This document shows, in pieces, positions 9,135 to 16,021 of a stretch of 23,775 bases of DNA. The translations under genes were made by a program, and so were the position numbers. Source of the DNA: WTAW01 sp964406575 (GTDB lineage Bacteria; Acidobacteriota; Aminicenantia; Aminicenantales; Aminicenantaceae); assembly GCA_964406575.1 (NCBI GenBank), contig CAYOSH010000048.1:1-23775 (forward strand), written 5' to 3'. Each line of letters opens with the position of its first letter. Positions within the stretch are counted from its first letter, which is position 1. The notes under the pieces are model-generated. The model was given only the letters and a program-made list of their open reading frames with translations. It ran no database searches and was not told the origin of the DNA.

Positions 9135-9461
9135 TCAGGTGATAGGTTCCGTGACGTTGTCCCACAGTGATTTTTGGTATTCATGAGTGGCCTGGAGAGC
9201 CCTTTTTCCTTTTTGTGTGAGCGAGTAGTAGTGTTTTCTCCGGCCGCCTCTTTTATGAGTAGGTTCTCCTGTGCTTTTAGCAACCAACCCTTTTTTGGCC
9301 AACTGTGCCAGCACAAAATACAAGCCGCCATAAGAGAGGATCTTGCCTGTCTTTTTCGATACCTTTTTCTTGATGGTGACTCCGTAAGCATTGTCTTTAA
9401 GCTCCCAGATGGAGAGCAGATAGACTTCTTCCCAGCGGCTCAATAAGTTCATTTCCCTCAT
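9135..9461 (-). CDS. PadR-family transcriptional regulator
   Basis: A 108-residue winged-helix protein. The pattern EVYLLSIWELKDNAYGVTIKKKV (residues 12-34), GKILSYGGLYFVLAQLAKKGLV and RRKHYYSLTQKGKRAL is that of a PadR DNA-binding domain: recognition helix, then a beta-wing carrying the Arg/Lys and Tyr-Tyr residues. It is short, lacking most of the long C-terminal helix bundle, as in PadR subfamily 2. The ATG at 9461 has GAGG 10 bases upstream. It heads a probable operon with the permease and hydrolase. PadR proteins usually repress their own operon; a TGTA-N6-TACA dyad lies 30 bases upstream of the start. Confidence 0.9.
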   Translation of the reverse strand: MREMNLLSRWEEVYLLSIWELKDNAYGVTIKKKVSKKTGKILSYGGLYFVLAQLAKKGLVAKSTGEPTHKRGGRRKHYYSLTQKGKRALQATHEYQKSLWDNVTEPIT

Positions 9462-9490
9462 CGATTCTGACCTCTTTCACTTATATATAC

Positions 9491-9504
9491 TGTATTCTTG
9501 TACA
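9491..9504. promoter_or_regulatory. Possible PadR operator (TGTA-N6-TACA dyad)
   Basis: TGTA (9491-9494) and TACA (9501-9504) form a 4+4 dyad separated by six bases. It lies next to a TATATA stretch that could be the -10 of the minus-strand padR promoter. PadR operators are often short TA-rich dyads upstream of the regulator gene. No good -35 is visible. Confidence 0.3.
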
Positions 9505-9556
9505 AATGGTTGTCTTTTTTTTTAAATTTATTTTTATATTTTATGGTTTTTAGGTT

Positions 9557-9622
9557 TTTATTTTTATGGGGACGGGCCACAAAAACTTTATTTTTATGGG
9601 GACGGGCCACAAAAACTTTATT
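9557..9622. repeat. 30-bp direct tandem repeat, two copies
   Basis: A 30-base unit containing TTTTTATGGGGACGGGCCAC and CAAAAACTTTA is repeated exactly (9561-9590 and 9591-9620), with period-30 identity spanning 9557-9622. The GGGGACGGGCCAC core resembles the intergenic GGGGACAGCATAC elements in this window. A 68-codon ORF through the repeat is only its translation. Confidence 0.85.
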
Positions 9623-9639
9623 AATATCAATAGGTTAAC

Positions 9640-9695
9640 GCGAAATTTAGCCCCAAAAATCTCCTTAAAGCGAAGTTTTTGGGCCCTAAATGCGC
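9640..9695. repeat. Long imperfect hairpin
   Basis: The arm 9640-9659 (GCGAAATTTAGCCCCAAAAA) pairs with 9676-9695 (TTTTTGGGCCCTAAATGCGC) around a 16-base loop, with small bulges. It follows the 30-bp tandem repeat and may belong to the same intergenic element. It lies upstream of the predicted permease promoter. Confidence 0.55.
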
Positions 9696-9749
9696 ATTTT
9701 AAGAAGTTCTCCAGTCCCACCTCCATCCTTTTAGTCCTTGGATATTTAT

Positions 9750-9778
9750 TTGACCTGGGTGAGCACCTGTGATAATAA
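9750..9778 (+). promoter_or_regulatory. Possible sigma70 promoter of the APC permease
   Basis: TTGACC (9750-9755), a 17-base spacer and TAATAA (9773-9778). Transcription would start near 9785 and leave a leader of about 80 bases. Confidence 0.4.
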
Positions 9779-9849
9779 TCTGGGAAGATTCATGTAACCT
9801 CCCGGATGATCACCTAGAGGTAAGTGATTAATAGCGATCCTTTTTTAAA

Positions 9850-9865
9850 CCTTGTTATCACAAGG
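9850..9865 (+). promoter_or_regulatory. Hairpin sequestering the ribosome-binding site
   Basis: CCTTGT, loop TATC, then ACAAGG form a perfect 6-bp stem. The 3' arm contains the AAGG ribosome-binding site two bases before the ATG at 9868. If folded, it would hide the site and lower translation of the permease. No known riboswitch class was recognised in the leader. Confidence 0.45.
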
Positions 9866-9867
9866 AC

Positions 9868-11196
9868 ATGACTGAACTCAACAAGGATCTTCGCCTCTAT
9901 GGGCTTACCATGGTGGCCATAGGCTCGTGTGTCGGCTCCGGGATTTTCCTGACTCCCTCCCAGATCGCCAAAAATCTTCCGTCACCTCTTTGGGTATTGC
10001 TCGTCTGGACCTTGGGAGGCATCATCACATTGACCGGTGCTCTGACATTTGCTGAGCTTGGATCCATGTTTCCGCAAGCAGGTGGCGTTTATGTGTATCT
10101 CAAAGAAGCTTACGGAGAGTTGTTCGGTTTCCTTTACGGATGGGCCTATCTACTGGTCATCACTTCAGGGGCCAATGCAGCACTCAGTATCGCTTGCGCT
10201 TACTATTTGGCATTCATCTTCCCTCTGGATGATAAGGGTATAAAGATCACCGCTGTTATCGCTCTCATTATTGTTACGATCGTCAACGTCTTTAAAGTCA
10301 GAGCAGCTGAAGTCTTCACCAATATCTTTACCGGCTTGAAACTCCTCGGAATTGCTGCCGTGATCGTCATCGGCATATTCTGGGGGAAAGCTAATGTCGC
10401 CCTTTTCCATGCTAGGCCCTCGTCCCCCTCAGGAGGTCTCATCGCCGCATTCGGCCTGGCTCTCATCGGCGTACTGTGGTCTTATGGGGGTTGGCAACAT
10501 GCCTCTTTTGTCGCAGGCGAAGCTCGTGATGCCCGCCAGACGATTCCCAGGGCTATGATCCTTGGGGCTCTAGTGGTGGCTGTTGTCTATCTCTTCACCA
10601 ATGCGGCCTATCTGTTCCTGCTCCCCATAGATGCCATTGCGGCGTCCAACAGCCTGGCCGCCGATGCTGTTTCCACAGTCCTGCCTTTTGGCGGTGTTTT
10701 GATTGCACTCTTGATCGCCATCTCCACCTTTGGCACGCTCGGCATATACACCCTCTCCGCCCCACGGATATATTATGCCATGTCTCGTGACGGACTCTTC
10801 TTTAAAAAACTCGCTTGGGTCCACCCTCGTTTTCGAACACCCGTTTATGCCATATTGGTGCAATCCGCATGGGCGGTCGTTCTGCTCCTGTTCTGGGGGA
10901 CGTTTGAGGACCTCATCACTTATGTGGTTTTTACCGACTGGATATTCTTCGGATTAACTGCAGCGGGCATTTTTATCTTAAGGCGCACACGCAAAGACCT
11001 CCCCAGGCCCTACAAAACTATCGGATATCCAGTAGTTCCCCTCATCTTCATAACAGTAACATTCCTCTTCGTTCTCAATTCTCTGATCAAAAAACCTCTA
11101 CACGCATGGGCGGGATTGATTTTGATGGCTCTCGCCCTCCCGATGTTCTTTTATTTTAAAAAGAAAAGAGAAAAATTGAACCCGCCGTCCTTTTAA
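9868..11196 (+). CDS. APC-superfamily amino-acid permease (LAT/SteT-like)
   Basis: A 442-residue inner-membrane transporter with about 12 hydrophobic helices. The first helix carries the unwound-helix signature GSCVGSGIF (residues 19-27) that binds the amino-acid backbone in APC carriers. It is followed by FAELGSMFPQAGGVYVYLKEAYG (about 62-85), typical of the LAT/SteT exchanger branch. The C-terminus is short and basic (FKKKREKLN). Family members exchange or import neutral amino acids such as serine and threonine with cations or other amino acids; the exact substrate is not readable. The ATG at 9868 is preceded by AAGG within a small hairpin. It appears monocistronic, facing a convergent gene. 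Confidence 0.9.
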   Translation: MTELNKDLRLYGLTMVAIGSCVGSGIFLTPSQIAKNLPSPLWVLLVWTLGGIITLTGALTFAELGSMFPQAGGVYVYLKEAYGELFGFLYGWAYLLVITSGANAALSIACAYYLAFIFPLDDKGIKITAVIALIIVTIVNVFKVRAAEVFTNIFTGLKLLGIAAVIVIGIFWGKANVALFHARPSSPSGGLIAAFGLALIGVLWSYGGWQHASFVAGEARDARQTIPRAMILGALVVAVVYLFTNAAYLFLLPIDAIAASNSLAADAVSTVLPFGGVLIALLIAISTFGTLGIYTLSAPRIYYAMSRDGLFFKKLAWVHPRFRTPVYAILVQSAWAVVLLLFWGTFEDLITYVVFTDWIFFGLTAAGIFILRRTRKDLPRPYKTIGYPVVPLIFITVTFLFVLNSLIKKPLHAWAGLILMALALPMFFYFKKKREKLNPPSF

Positions 11197-11241
11197 CCGG
11201 GCACTCATAGCCCTCAAATCAATTGCAGTTATTATGCAAGT

Positions 11242-11883
11242 TTAATCATATCCCGGAATGTTTTTACCCAGGATGATATCACGTTTTGCCACTAAAACAT
11301 CATCTTGCTGCTCCAGCTTAACAATGCCTGATCCGCCACGTTTGGGCTGTTTTTCACGTTCACGCTGAGTCAGTAAGGGATCATTTTCAAAGTGATAACT
11401 GTCGATATAATAATAGCATCCGTTGGGTTCCAAGATAGTTGCATGAATATGTGCCGGTTCGGACCTGCCGGGATAACTTCCCGGTTTCAGCGAATATAAT
11501 GTGTATGTTCCGGTGTGGTCAGTTTTGATCCAACCTCTTATATAACCATGGCGCCTTGCCCATCCCGTTTCTCCTCCCCGTGTTTCATAAATCCCCTGTT
11601 GATTGGTGTGATAAACGTACAGGATCACATCGGCAGCAGGCGTCAGCCCATCTTTGTTATAAATCGTGCCGGTAACTTTAATTTTAGGTCCCGGATTTTT
11701 AAAATCCGGCATTATATCTATCGGTGTCAATTTTTTCTCTCCGTATTCGAATATCGCTTCACACCCTTCACACGGTCCGCCCACCAAAATTCTTTGAGAA
11801 TATACACTGTCGGATAAAAATAAAATAAAAAACAAAATAGGAATAATAAATATGATTCTTTTCATAACACTCATTTTATCCAT
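11242..11883 (-). CDS. Exported intradiol-dioxygenase-like protein
   Basis: Encodes 213 residues from the ATG at 11883; ATGs at codons 4 and 7 are alternatives, none with a clear ribosome-binding site. A signal peptide follows (MKRIIFIIPILFFILFL, cleavage near VYS-Q). The rest resembles the intradiol ring-cleavage dioxygenase fold. Counting from the Met of codon 7, the likely ferric ligands are Tyr93 (GIYE), Tyr131 (PGSYPGR), His139 and His141 (EPAHIH), so all four are present. Classical enzymes open catechol rings in the cytoplasm; this short exported form lacks the larger family's N-terminal helical domain and its substrate is unknown. An N-terminal CEGCE motif is also visible. Confidence 0.78.
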   Translation of the reverse strand: MDKMSVMKRIIFIIPILFFILFLSDSVYSQRILVGGPCEGCEAIFEYGEKKLTPIDIMPDFKNPGPKIKVTGTIYNKDGLTPAADVILYVYHTNQQGIYETRGGETGWARRHGYIRGWIKTDHTGTYTLYSLKPGSYPGRSEPAHIHATILEPNGCYYYIDSYHFENDPLLTQREREKQPKRGGSGIVKLEQQDDVLVAKRDIILGKNIPGYD

Positions 11884-11919
11884 TTAGAATTATTGAGGCT
11901 GTATCCAATTATACTTGTG

Positions 11920-11948
11920 AGTATAAGAAGAACACCAAATTATTCCAA
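11920..11948 (-). promoter_or_regulatory. Sigma70-like promoter of the dioxygenase-like gene
   Basis: On the minus strand TTGGAA (11948-11943), a 17-base spacer and TATACT (11925-11920). Transcription would start near 11913, about 30 bases before the ATG at 11883. Confidence 0.5.
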
Positions 11949-12018
11949 GCATAAAAAAAGAGTAAAAGACCCGAAAGCTCTGAGCTAGAGCAAATTCAAA
12001 ACCGACACAAAAATAAAA

Positions 12019-12190
12019 TTATCTTTTGACAAACCCTTTTTTCATCATGCTACGGATAAGTGTGCCATTGTGGAACACCATGGTCACATTGTGTTTAAAA
12101 CACTCAGATCGGTCAAAAGATCGCCATTCACAACTAGAATATCGGCAATTTTCCCCGCCTCCAAGGTCCCGATCTCATCCTCCCTTGGGG
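12019..12190 (-). pseudogene. Decayed C-terminus of an amidohydrolase gene
   Basis: Reading leftward on the minus strand gives DEIGTLEAGKIADILVVNGD, then LLTDLSVL, which is the signature end of imidazolonepropionase-like amidohydrolases. After VL the frame shifts by one base: adding a single A would restore KHNVTMVFHNGTLIRSMMKKGFVKR and a stop at 12021-12019. A second shift or stop lies just before DEIG near 12185. No catalytic HxH or other metal-binding part of the protein is present. A further minus-strand open stretch to about 12350 has no recognisable similarity. It is a remnant with no plausible product. Confidence 0.75.
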
Positions 12191-12402
12191 ATGGATTCTA
12201 CCCCGAACAAGATAACGATCAGATCCTCCATAAGCATAGTCTTACTCACTTTGAATACAACATCACTGATCTTCCCCTTATCCAGCAGGCCTTCCGCACA
12301 TCCGGCCTGTAAAGACGAGCACTCTTCATATCTTAGCACAAAAGGCCTTATTCTTTAGCAATTTTATTGTTCATACTCTGTTAAGTCTAAGCCAAATCTC
12401 AT

Positions 12403-12431
12403 TTGACAGTCATTGGCCCTGAGGCTATACT
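12403..12431 (+). promoter_or_regulatory. Strong sigma70 promoter of PEP carboxykinase
   Basis: TTGACA (12403-12408), exactly 17 bases, TATACT (12426-12431). This is a consensus -35 with a one-mismatch -10. Transcription would start near 12438, which excludes the in-frame TTG at 12413 as the start codon. Confidence 0.75.
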
Positions 12432-12460
12432 TCAAATCCCAAGGAGCTGGATCCCCCTGG

Positions 12461-14278
12461 ATGTCGGCTCCAATTGACAAGCACGAGAATAAGAACATGG
12501 CATCAGCGCTCGACGAATGGGTGGAAGAACAGGCCAAGATCGCCATGCCCGACCGGATTTACTGGTGTGACGGTACAGATGGAGAAGCGGACAGGCTCCT
12601 CGAGATCGGCATGTCCGAGGAGAAGATAAACAGGCAGCCCATCTTTATCAAACTGAATCAAAAATCCTGGCCAACGGCCTATCTCCATAGGAGTCACCCC
12701 ACGGATGTAGCCAGGACAGAGCATCTGACCTATGTCTGCTCTCCTGAAAGAGAGACAGCCGGCCCCAACAACAACTGGATGGATCCGGGAAAGGCCAAGC
12801 AACTCTTGACAAGCCTGTCCGATGGGTGCATGCGCGGGAGGACGATGTATGTCCTTCCCTTTATGATGGGGCATCCCGATTCTCCCTATGCCAAAGCTTG
12901 TGTGCAGGTTACAGATATAACCTATGTCGCCTTAAGCATGAGAATCATGACAAGAATGGGAAAGCAGGTTACGGAAAAAATCAGAAACCGCCGTGATTTT
13001 GTGAAAGGCTTTCATTCTGTGGGAGACTTCAGCCCAGACAGGCGGTACATTATGCACTTTCCGGAAGATAGGCTGGTCTGGAGCATCGGTTCAGGATATG
13101 GAGGGAATGCTCTCCTTGGCAAAAAATGCATCTCTCTGCGCATTGCTTCCTGGTTAGGTTACAGGCAGAGCTGGCTCGCCGAGCACATGGTCATCATCGG
13201 AATTGAGGACACAAAAGGCAATGTCATCTATATGACGGCTGCTCTTCCCAGTGCCTGTGGAAAAACCAACCTGGCTATGTTGGAATCCGCTCTCCCCGAG
13301 TACAAGGTCTGGACTCTGGGCGATGATATTGCCTGGCTCAACGTAGGTCCGGATGGCCGCTTATGGGCCATCAATCCTGAAAACGGTTACTTCGGTGTCG
13401 CTCCAGGGACATCTATGAAATCCAACCCGAATATGATCCGCACTCTAAAGCGAGGGATCTTCAATCCAACTCTGTTCACCAACGTGGCTCTGGAAACTGC
13501 AAAGAACGAGCCATGGTGGGAAGGTTTGGACGGGGAGGTCCCCGAATACCTGCTCGACTGGAAAGGCAGCCCCTGGATAGGTTCATCGGGCACCAAGGCC
13601 GCTCACCCCAACTCCAGGTTCACGGTCTCGATTTACAACACTCCTACTCTTTCCAAAGAGTTTGACAACCCCAGGGGAGTCCCCATCTCGGCCATGATCT
13701 TTGGAGGCAGGCGGGCCCGGCTCATCCCACTGGTTGTGGAAAGCTTTGATTGGCCGAACGGTGTCTTCTTGGGTGCCCGGATGGGCTCTGAGACAACGGC
13801 AGCAGCGGCCGGTCAGACCGGGGTCTTGCGGAGAGACCCCATGGCGATGCTACCCTTCGCCGGCTACAACCTGGGCACTTACTTCAGACACTGGCTCAAT
13901 ATGGGAAATATGCTCTCCCGCCCGCCTAAGATCTACTCGGTCAATTGGTTCCGCGTAGATGAGAGAGGACAATTCATCTGGCCTGGTTTTGGGGATAACA
14001 TTCGGGTTTTGAAATGGATCATCGACCGTGTCAAGGGCAAAGTCGGCGCCAGAGAGACGCCGGTTGGGCTTGTTCCCTTTCTGGATAACTTGGACTGCAC
14101 CGGCCTGAATCTTCCCCGGGAGAAGATGGCCACTCTGTTCGAAGTCAACATGAAAGAATGGGGAGAAGAGGTTGAGAACACACGGGCCTTTCTCAAGAGG
14201 TATGGAAGCCAAATGCCTAGGGAGATGTGGGATGAATTCACCCTCCTGGAAAGGCATGTCAACACGCATACGATCTGA
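12461..14278 (+). CDS. pckG: Phosphoenolpyruvate carboxykinase (GTP)
   Basis: Encodes 605 residues, the usual length for the GTP-dependent form. It interconverts oxaloacetate plus GTP with phosphoenolpyruvate, GDP and CO2, in gluconeogenesis or in PEP carboxylation. Diagnostic features include the kinase-1 P-loop PSACGKTN (residues 263-270, with the reactive Cys266 and Lys268) and kinase-2 LGDDIAWL with Asp288 and Asp289. Also present are the FGVAPGT loop, the early PERETAGPNNNWMDP segment and FGGRRA. The ATG at 12461 is chosen because the promoter puts the transcript start near 12438; an AAGGAG lies 14 bases upstream, slightly far, so the ATG at 12497 is an alternative. The protein is cytosolic and the gene monocistronic. 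Confidence 0.96.
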   Translation: MSAPIDKHENKNMASALDEWVEEQAKIAMPDRIYWCDGTDGEADRLLEIGMSEEKINRQPIFIKLNQKSWPTAYLHRSHPTDVARTEHLTYVCSPERETAGPNNNWMDPGKAKQLLTSLSDGCMRGRTMYVLPFMMGHPDSPYAKACVQVTDITYVALSMRIMTRMGKQVTEKIRNRRDFVKGFHSVGDFSPDRRYIMHFPEDRLVWSIGSGYGGNALLGKKCISLRIASWLGYRQSWLAEHMVIIGIEDTKGNVIYMTAALPSACGKTNLAMLESALPEYKVWTLGDDIAWLNVGPDGRLWAINPENGYFGVAPGTSMKSNPNMIRTLKRGIFNPTLFTNVALETAKNEPWWEGLDGEVPEYLLDWKGSPWIGSSGTKAAHPNSRFTVSIYNTPTLSKEFDNPRGVPISAMIFGGRRARLIPLVVESFDWPNGVFLGARMGSETTAAAAGQTGVLRRDPMAMLPFAGYNLGTYFRHWLNMGNMLSRPPKIYSVNWFRVDERGQFIWPGFGDNIRVLKWIIDRVKGKVGARETPVGLVPFLDNLDCTGLNLPREKMATLFEVNMKEWGEEVENTRAFLKRYGSQMPREMWDEFTLLERHVNTHTI

Positions 14279-14347
14279 AATTTTCTTCTGCGGATCACAA
14301 TATTAAAGATCAAAAAGGACATCAATCCCAAAACTGGATAGATTTAA

Positions 14348-15904
14348 TCAGTCGAATCTTTTTGGGGGGCGGCGGTGTTGCGTCAATTGCTCATAAGCAT
14401 AAGCCACCCGGATCAGCTCGGGTTCTGCAAATAGCTTCGCCACGATCTGAAGTCCAGCCGGGAGGTCACCGTATGTGAAACCCATAGGGACACTGACTGC
14501 GGGCATCCCTGTATGGGGAGAGATGAGCTGGCTGTTGTCTCCAGCCGGGCTTTTGAAATCAGCCAATTTTCGCGGAGGATTGCTCCAGGTGGGATAGATG
14601 ATAAAATCGACGTTCTGATCGGCCATTGCCTTAAGCACAGCTTCTCGAAAAGCAATATTTTTTGGTTCTGTATAGATATCTTTGCAAGCTGGTTCTTTTT
14701 GTAGAGGTACTTCCAGGGCATGAAAAATCCTCATCTTGTTGGGCGTGGCAAAAAGGCCTTTGTTGTAGACTTCGAGCAGGTTTTTTACAGGTGCTTTGTC
14801 ACCGAGAGAAGCCAGATAGGCGTTGAGATCGTGGCGGAACATGTCGCACCAGATGCCTTTTGTCAATAACCCAAAATCAGGGATCGTGAATGGATCGACA
14901 ATTTCTACTCCGGCCATCTGCATGTCTTCAATGGCATTGTTGAAAAGCGCAAGCACCTCCTTGTCCATTGTCGGAGTCTCCGTATACAGGCGAAAGACAC
15001 CTATCCGTGCGCCCTTTAAACCATCCTTGTCGAGGAATTGGGTGTAATTATTTGGGATCTTACCCTCACACATTTTAGTGATCGGGTCATTCGGATCATA
15101 CCCGGCAATAACCTCAAGCACCCGAACTGCATCTTCCACGGTCCGGCACATCGGGCCTCCGATATCGTTTCTCAGATAGAGGGGGATTATGCCGTCTCTG
15201 CTGGTCAAGCCCATGGTCGAGCGGATTCCGACCAGACAGCAATGTGATGAGGGCCCGCGAATGGAGTTTCCCGTATCGGTTCCCAACCCCACCGCCCCAA
15301 AGCTGGCCGCCACAGCCGCGGCCGTGCCTCCGCTCGATCCCGCCGGAACTCTGTTGAGGTCATAAGGATTGGCTGTCACACCGGCTGTCGAACTGAGCGT
15401 TTGATAGGGGCTGAACGCCCATTCCGCCATGTTGGATTTCGCCAGCATGATGGCTCCTGCCTCACGAAGCTTACGAACCTGATAGGCATCGTCCGGAGGA
15501 ATAAATCCTATGAGCGCCATGGACCCAGCCGTTGTCTGCATGTCGTAGGTTTCATAATTATCTTTGACAATCACGGGAATGCCGTGAAGAGAACGCAATT
15601 TTCCTGTTCTCTTGAATTCTTTATCCAGCTCATCTGCCGTCTTTAGAGCGTTCTGATTGACAACCACAACGGCGTTGAGCCTAGTGGACTTGTCATATTT
15701 TTCGATCCTCCTCAGATAGCTCTCAACCAGTTCCCGACATGTGAGATCTCCGGATCTGTAAGCGGCGTGGATATCCGCAATGGTTGCCTCTATTACAGAA
15801 AATCCAATGGAATTATCCTTCTCCTTTGCTCCGCATCCCACCAAAAATAATACTATTGGGAGAAGGATAAAAAGAAAAGTTAGGATTCGCCAAGGTCTAG
15901 GCAT
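14348..15904 (-). CDS. Amidase-signature family lipoprotein
   Basis: Encodes 518 residues. The ATG at 15904 has GAGGAGAT upstream. The N-terminus is a lipoprotein signal: hydrophobic helix, then LVGC with Cys24, so the enzyme is predicted to be membrane-anchored outside the cytoplasm. The Ser-cisSer-Lys catalytic set is complete: Lys114 (VIVKDNYE), Ser190 (AGSSGG) and nucleophile Ser214 (GTDTGNSIRGP). The family hydrolyses amide bonds of small amides, acyl amides or peptides. An exported amidase like this is more likely a peptide or amide scavenger than the GatA subunit of tRNA amidotransferase, which is cytosolic and not lipidated. It is divergent from the beta-lactamase-fold gene at 16022. 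Confidence 0.92.
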   Translation of the reverse strand: MPRPWRILTFLFILLPIVLFLVGCGAKEKDNSIGFSVIEATIADIHAAYRSGDLTCRELVESYLRRIEKYDKSTRLNAVVVVNQNALKTADELDKEFKRTGKLRSLHGIPVIVKDNYETYDMQTTAGSMALIGFIPPDDAYQVRKLREAGAIMLAKSNMAEWAFSPYQTLSSTAGVTANPYDLNRVPAGSSGGTAAAVAASFGAVGLGTDTGNSIRGPSSHCCLVGIRSTMGLTSRDGIIPLYLRNDIGGPMCRTVEDAVRVLEVIAGYDPNDPITKMCEGKIPNNYTQFLDKDGLKGARIGVFRLYTETPTMDKEVLALFNNAIEDMQMAGVEIVDPFTIPDFGLLTKGIWCDMFRHDLNAYLASLGDKAPVKNLLEVYNKGLFATPNKMRIFHALEVPLQKEPACKDIYTEPKNIAFREAVLKAMADQNVDFIIYPTWSNPPRKLADFKSPAGDNSQLISPHTGMPAVSVPMGFTYGDLPAGLQIVAKLFAEPELIRVAYAYEQLTQHRRPPKRFD

Positions 15905-15975
15905 GAAAAGATCTCCTCAAACATTTTTATAAGTGTGTTTAGCAGCATACCGCTTTCTTCGGATTAACGCAAATT

Positions 15976-16004
15976 TTGACACAAAAATGGGTGTTTGGTA
16001 TAAG
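15976..16004 (+). promoter_or_regulatory. Sigma70 promoter of the beta-lactamase-fold gene
   Basis: TTGACA (15976-15981), 17 bases, TATAAG (15999-16004). The start of transcription would fall near 16011, leaving a leader of only about 10 bases before the ATG at 16022 and ruling out the GTG at 16007. Confidence 0.65.
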
Positions 16005-16021
16005 GTGTGTGGGTGACACAA

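Larger units (their letters stand above)
9462..9867. other. Repeat-rich intergenic region between padR and the APC permease
   Basis: I see no gene in these 406 bases. They hold the promoter side of padR, a T-rich stretch, a 30-bp tandem duplication, a long hairpin, and the promoter and leader of the downstream permease. Each is listed separately. Confidence 0.6.
11884..12460. other. Gap holding an amidohydrolase remnant and flanking promoters
   Basis: No intact gene is present. The gap contains the dioxygenase promoter, the amidohydrolase remnant, an open minus-strand stretch (about 12190-12350) that I could not identify, and the PEP carboxykinase promoter. Confidence 0.55.

Noticed and set aside
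9566..9772. 68-codon ORF beginning MGTGHKNFIFMGTGHKNF
   Set aside because: The repeated peptide is only the translation of the 30-bp tandem duplication; there is no ribosome-binding site and no family.
9779..9867. A known riboswitch class upstream of the amino-acid permease
   Set aside because: None of the conserved cores I know (glycine, lysine, T-box, c-di-GMP, c-di-AMP, guanidine) is visible.
11197..11241. Intrinsic terminator between the APC permease and the convergent gene
   Set aside because: There is a GGGC...GCCC pairing but no T-run on either strand.
12413..12460. TTG start for PEP carboxykinase, adding 16 residues
   Set aside because: The near-consensus promoter at 12403-12431 places transcription start after this codon.
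16007..16021. GTG start for the beta-lactamase-fold protein
   Set aside because: The predicted transcript starts near 16011, and the next ATG begins the signal sequence.
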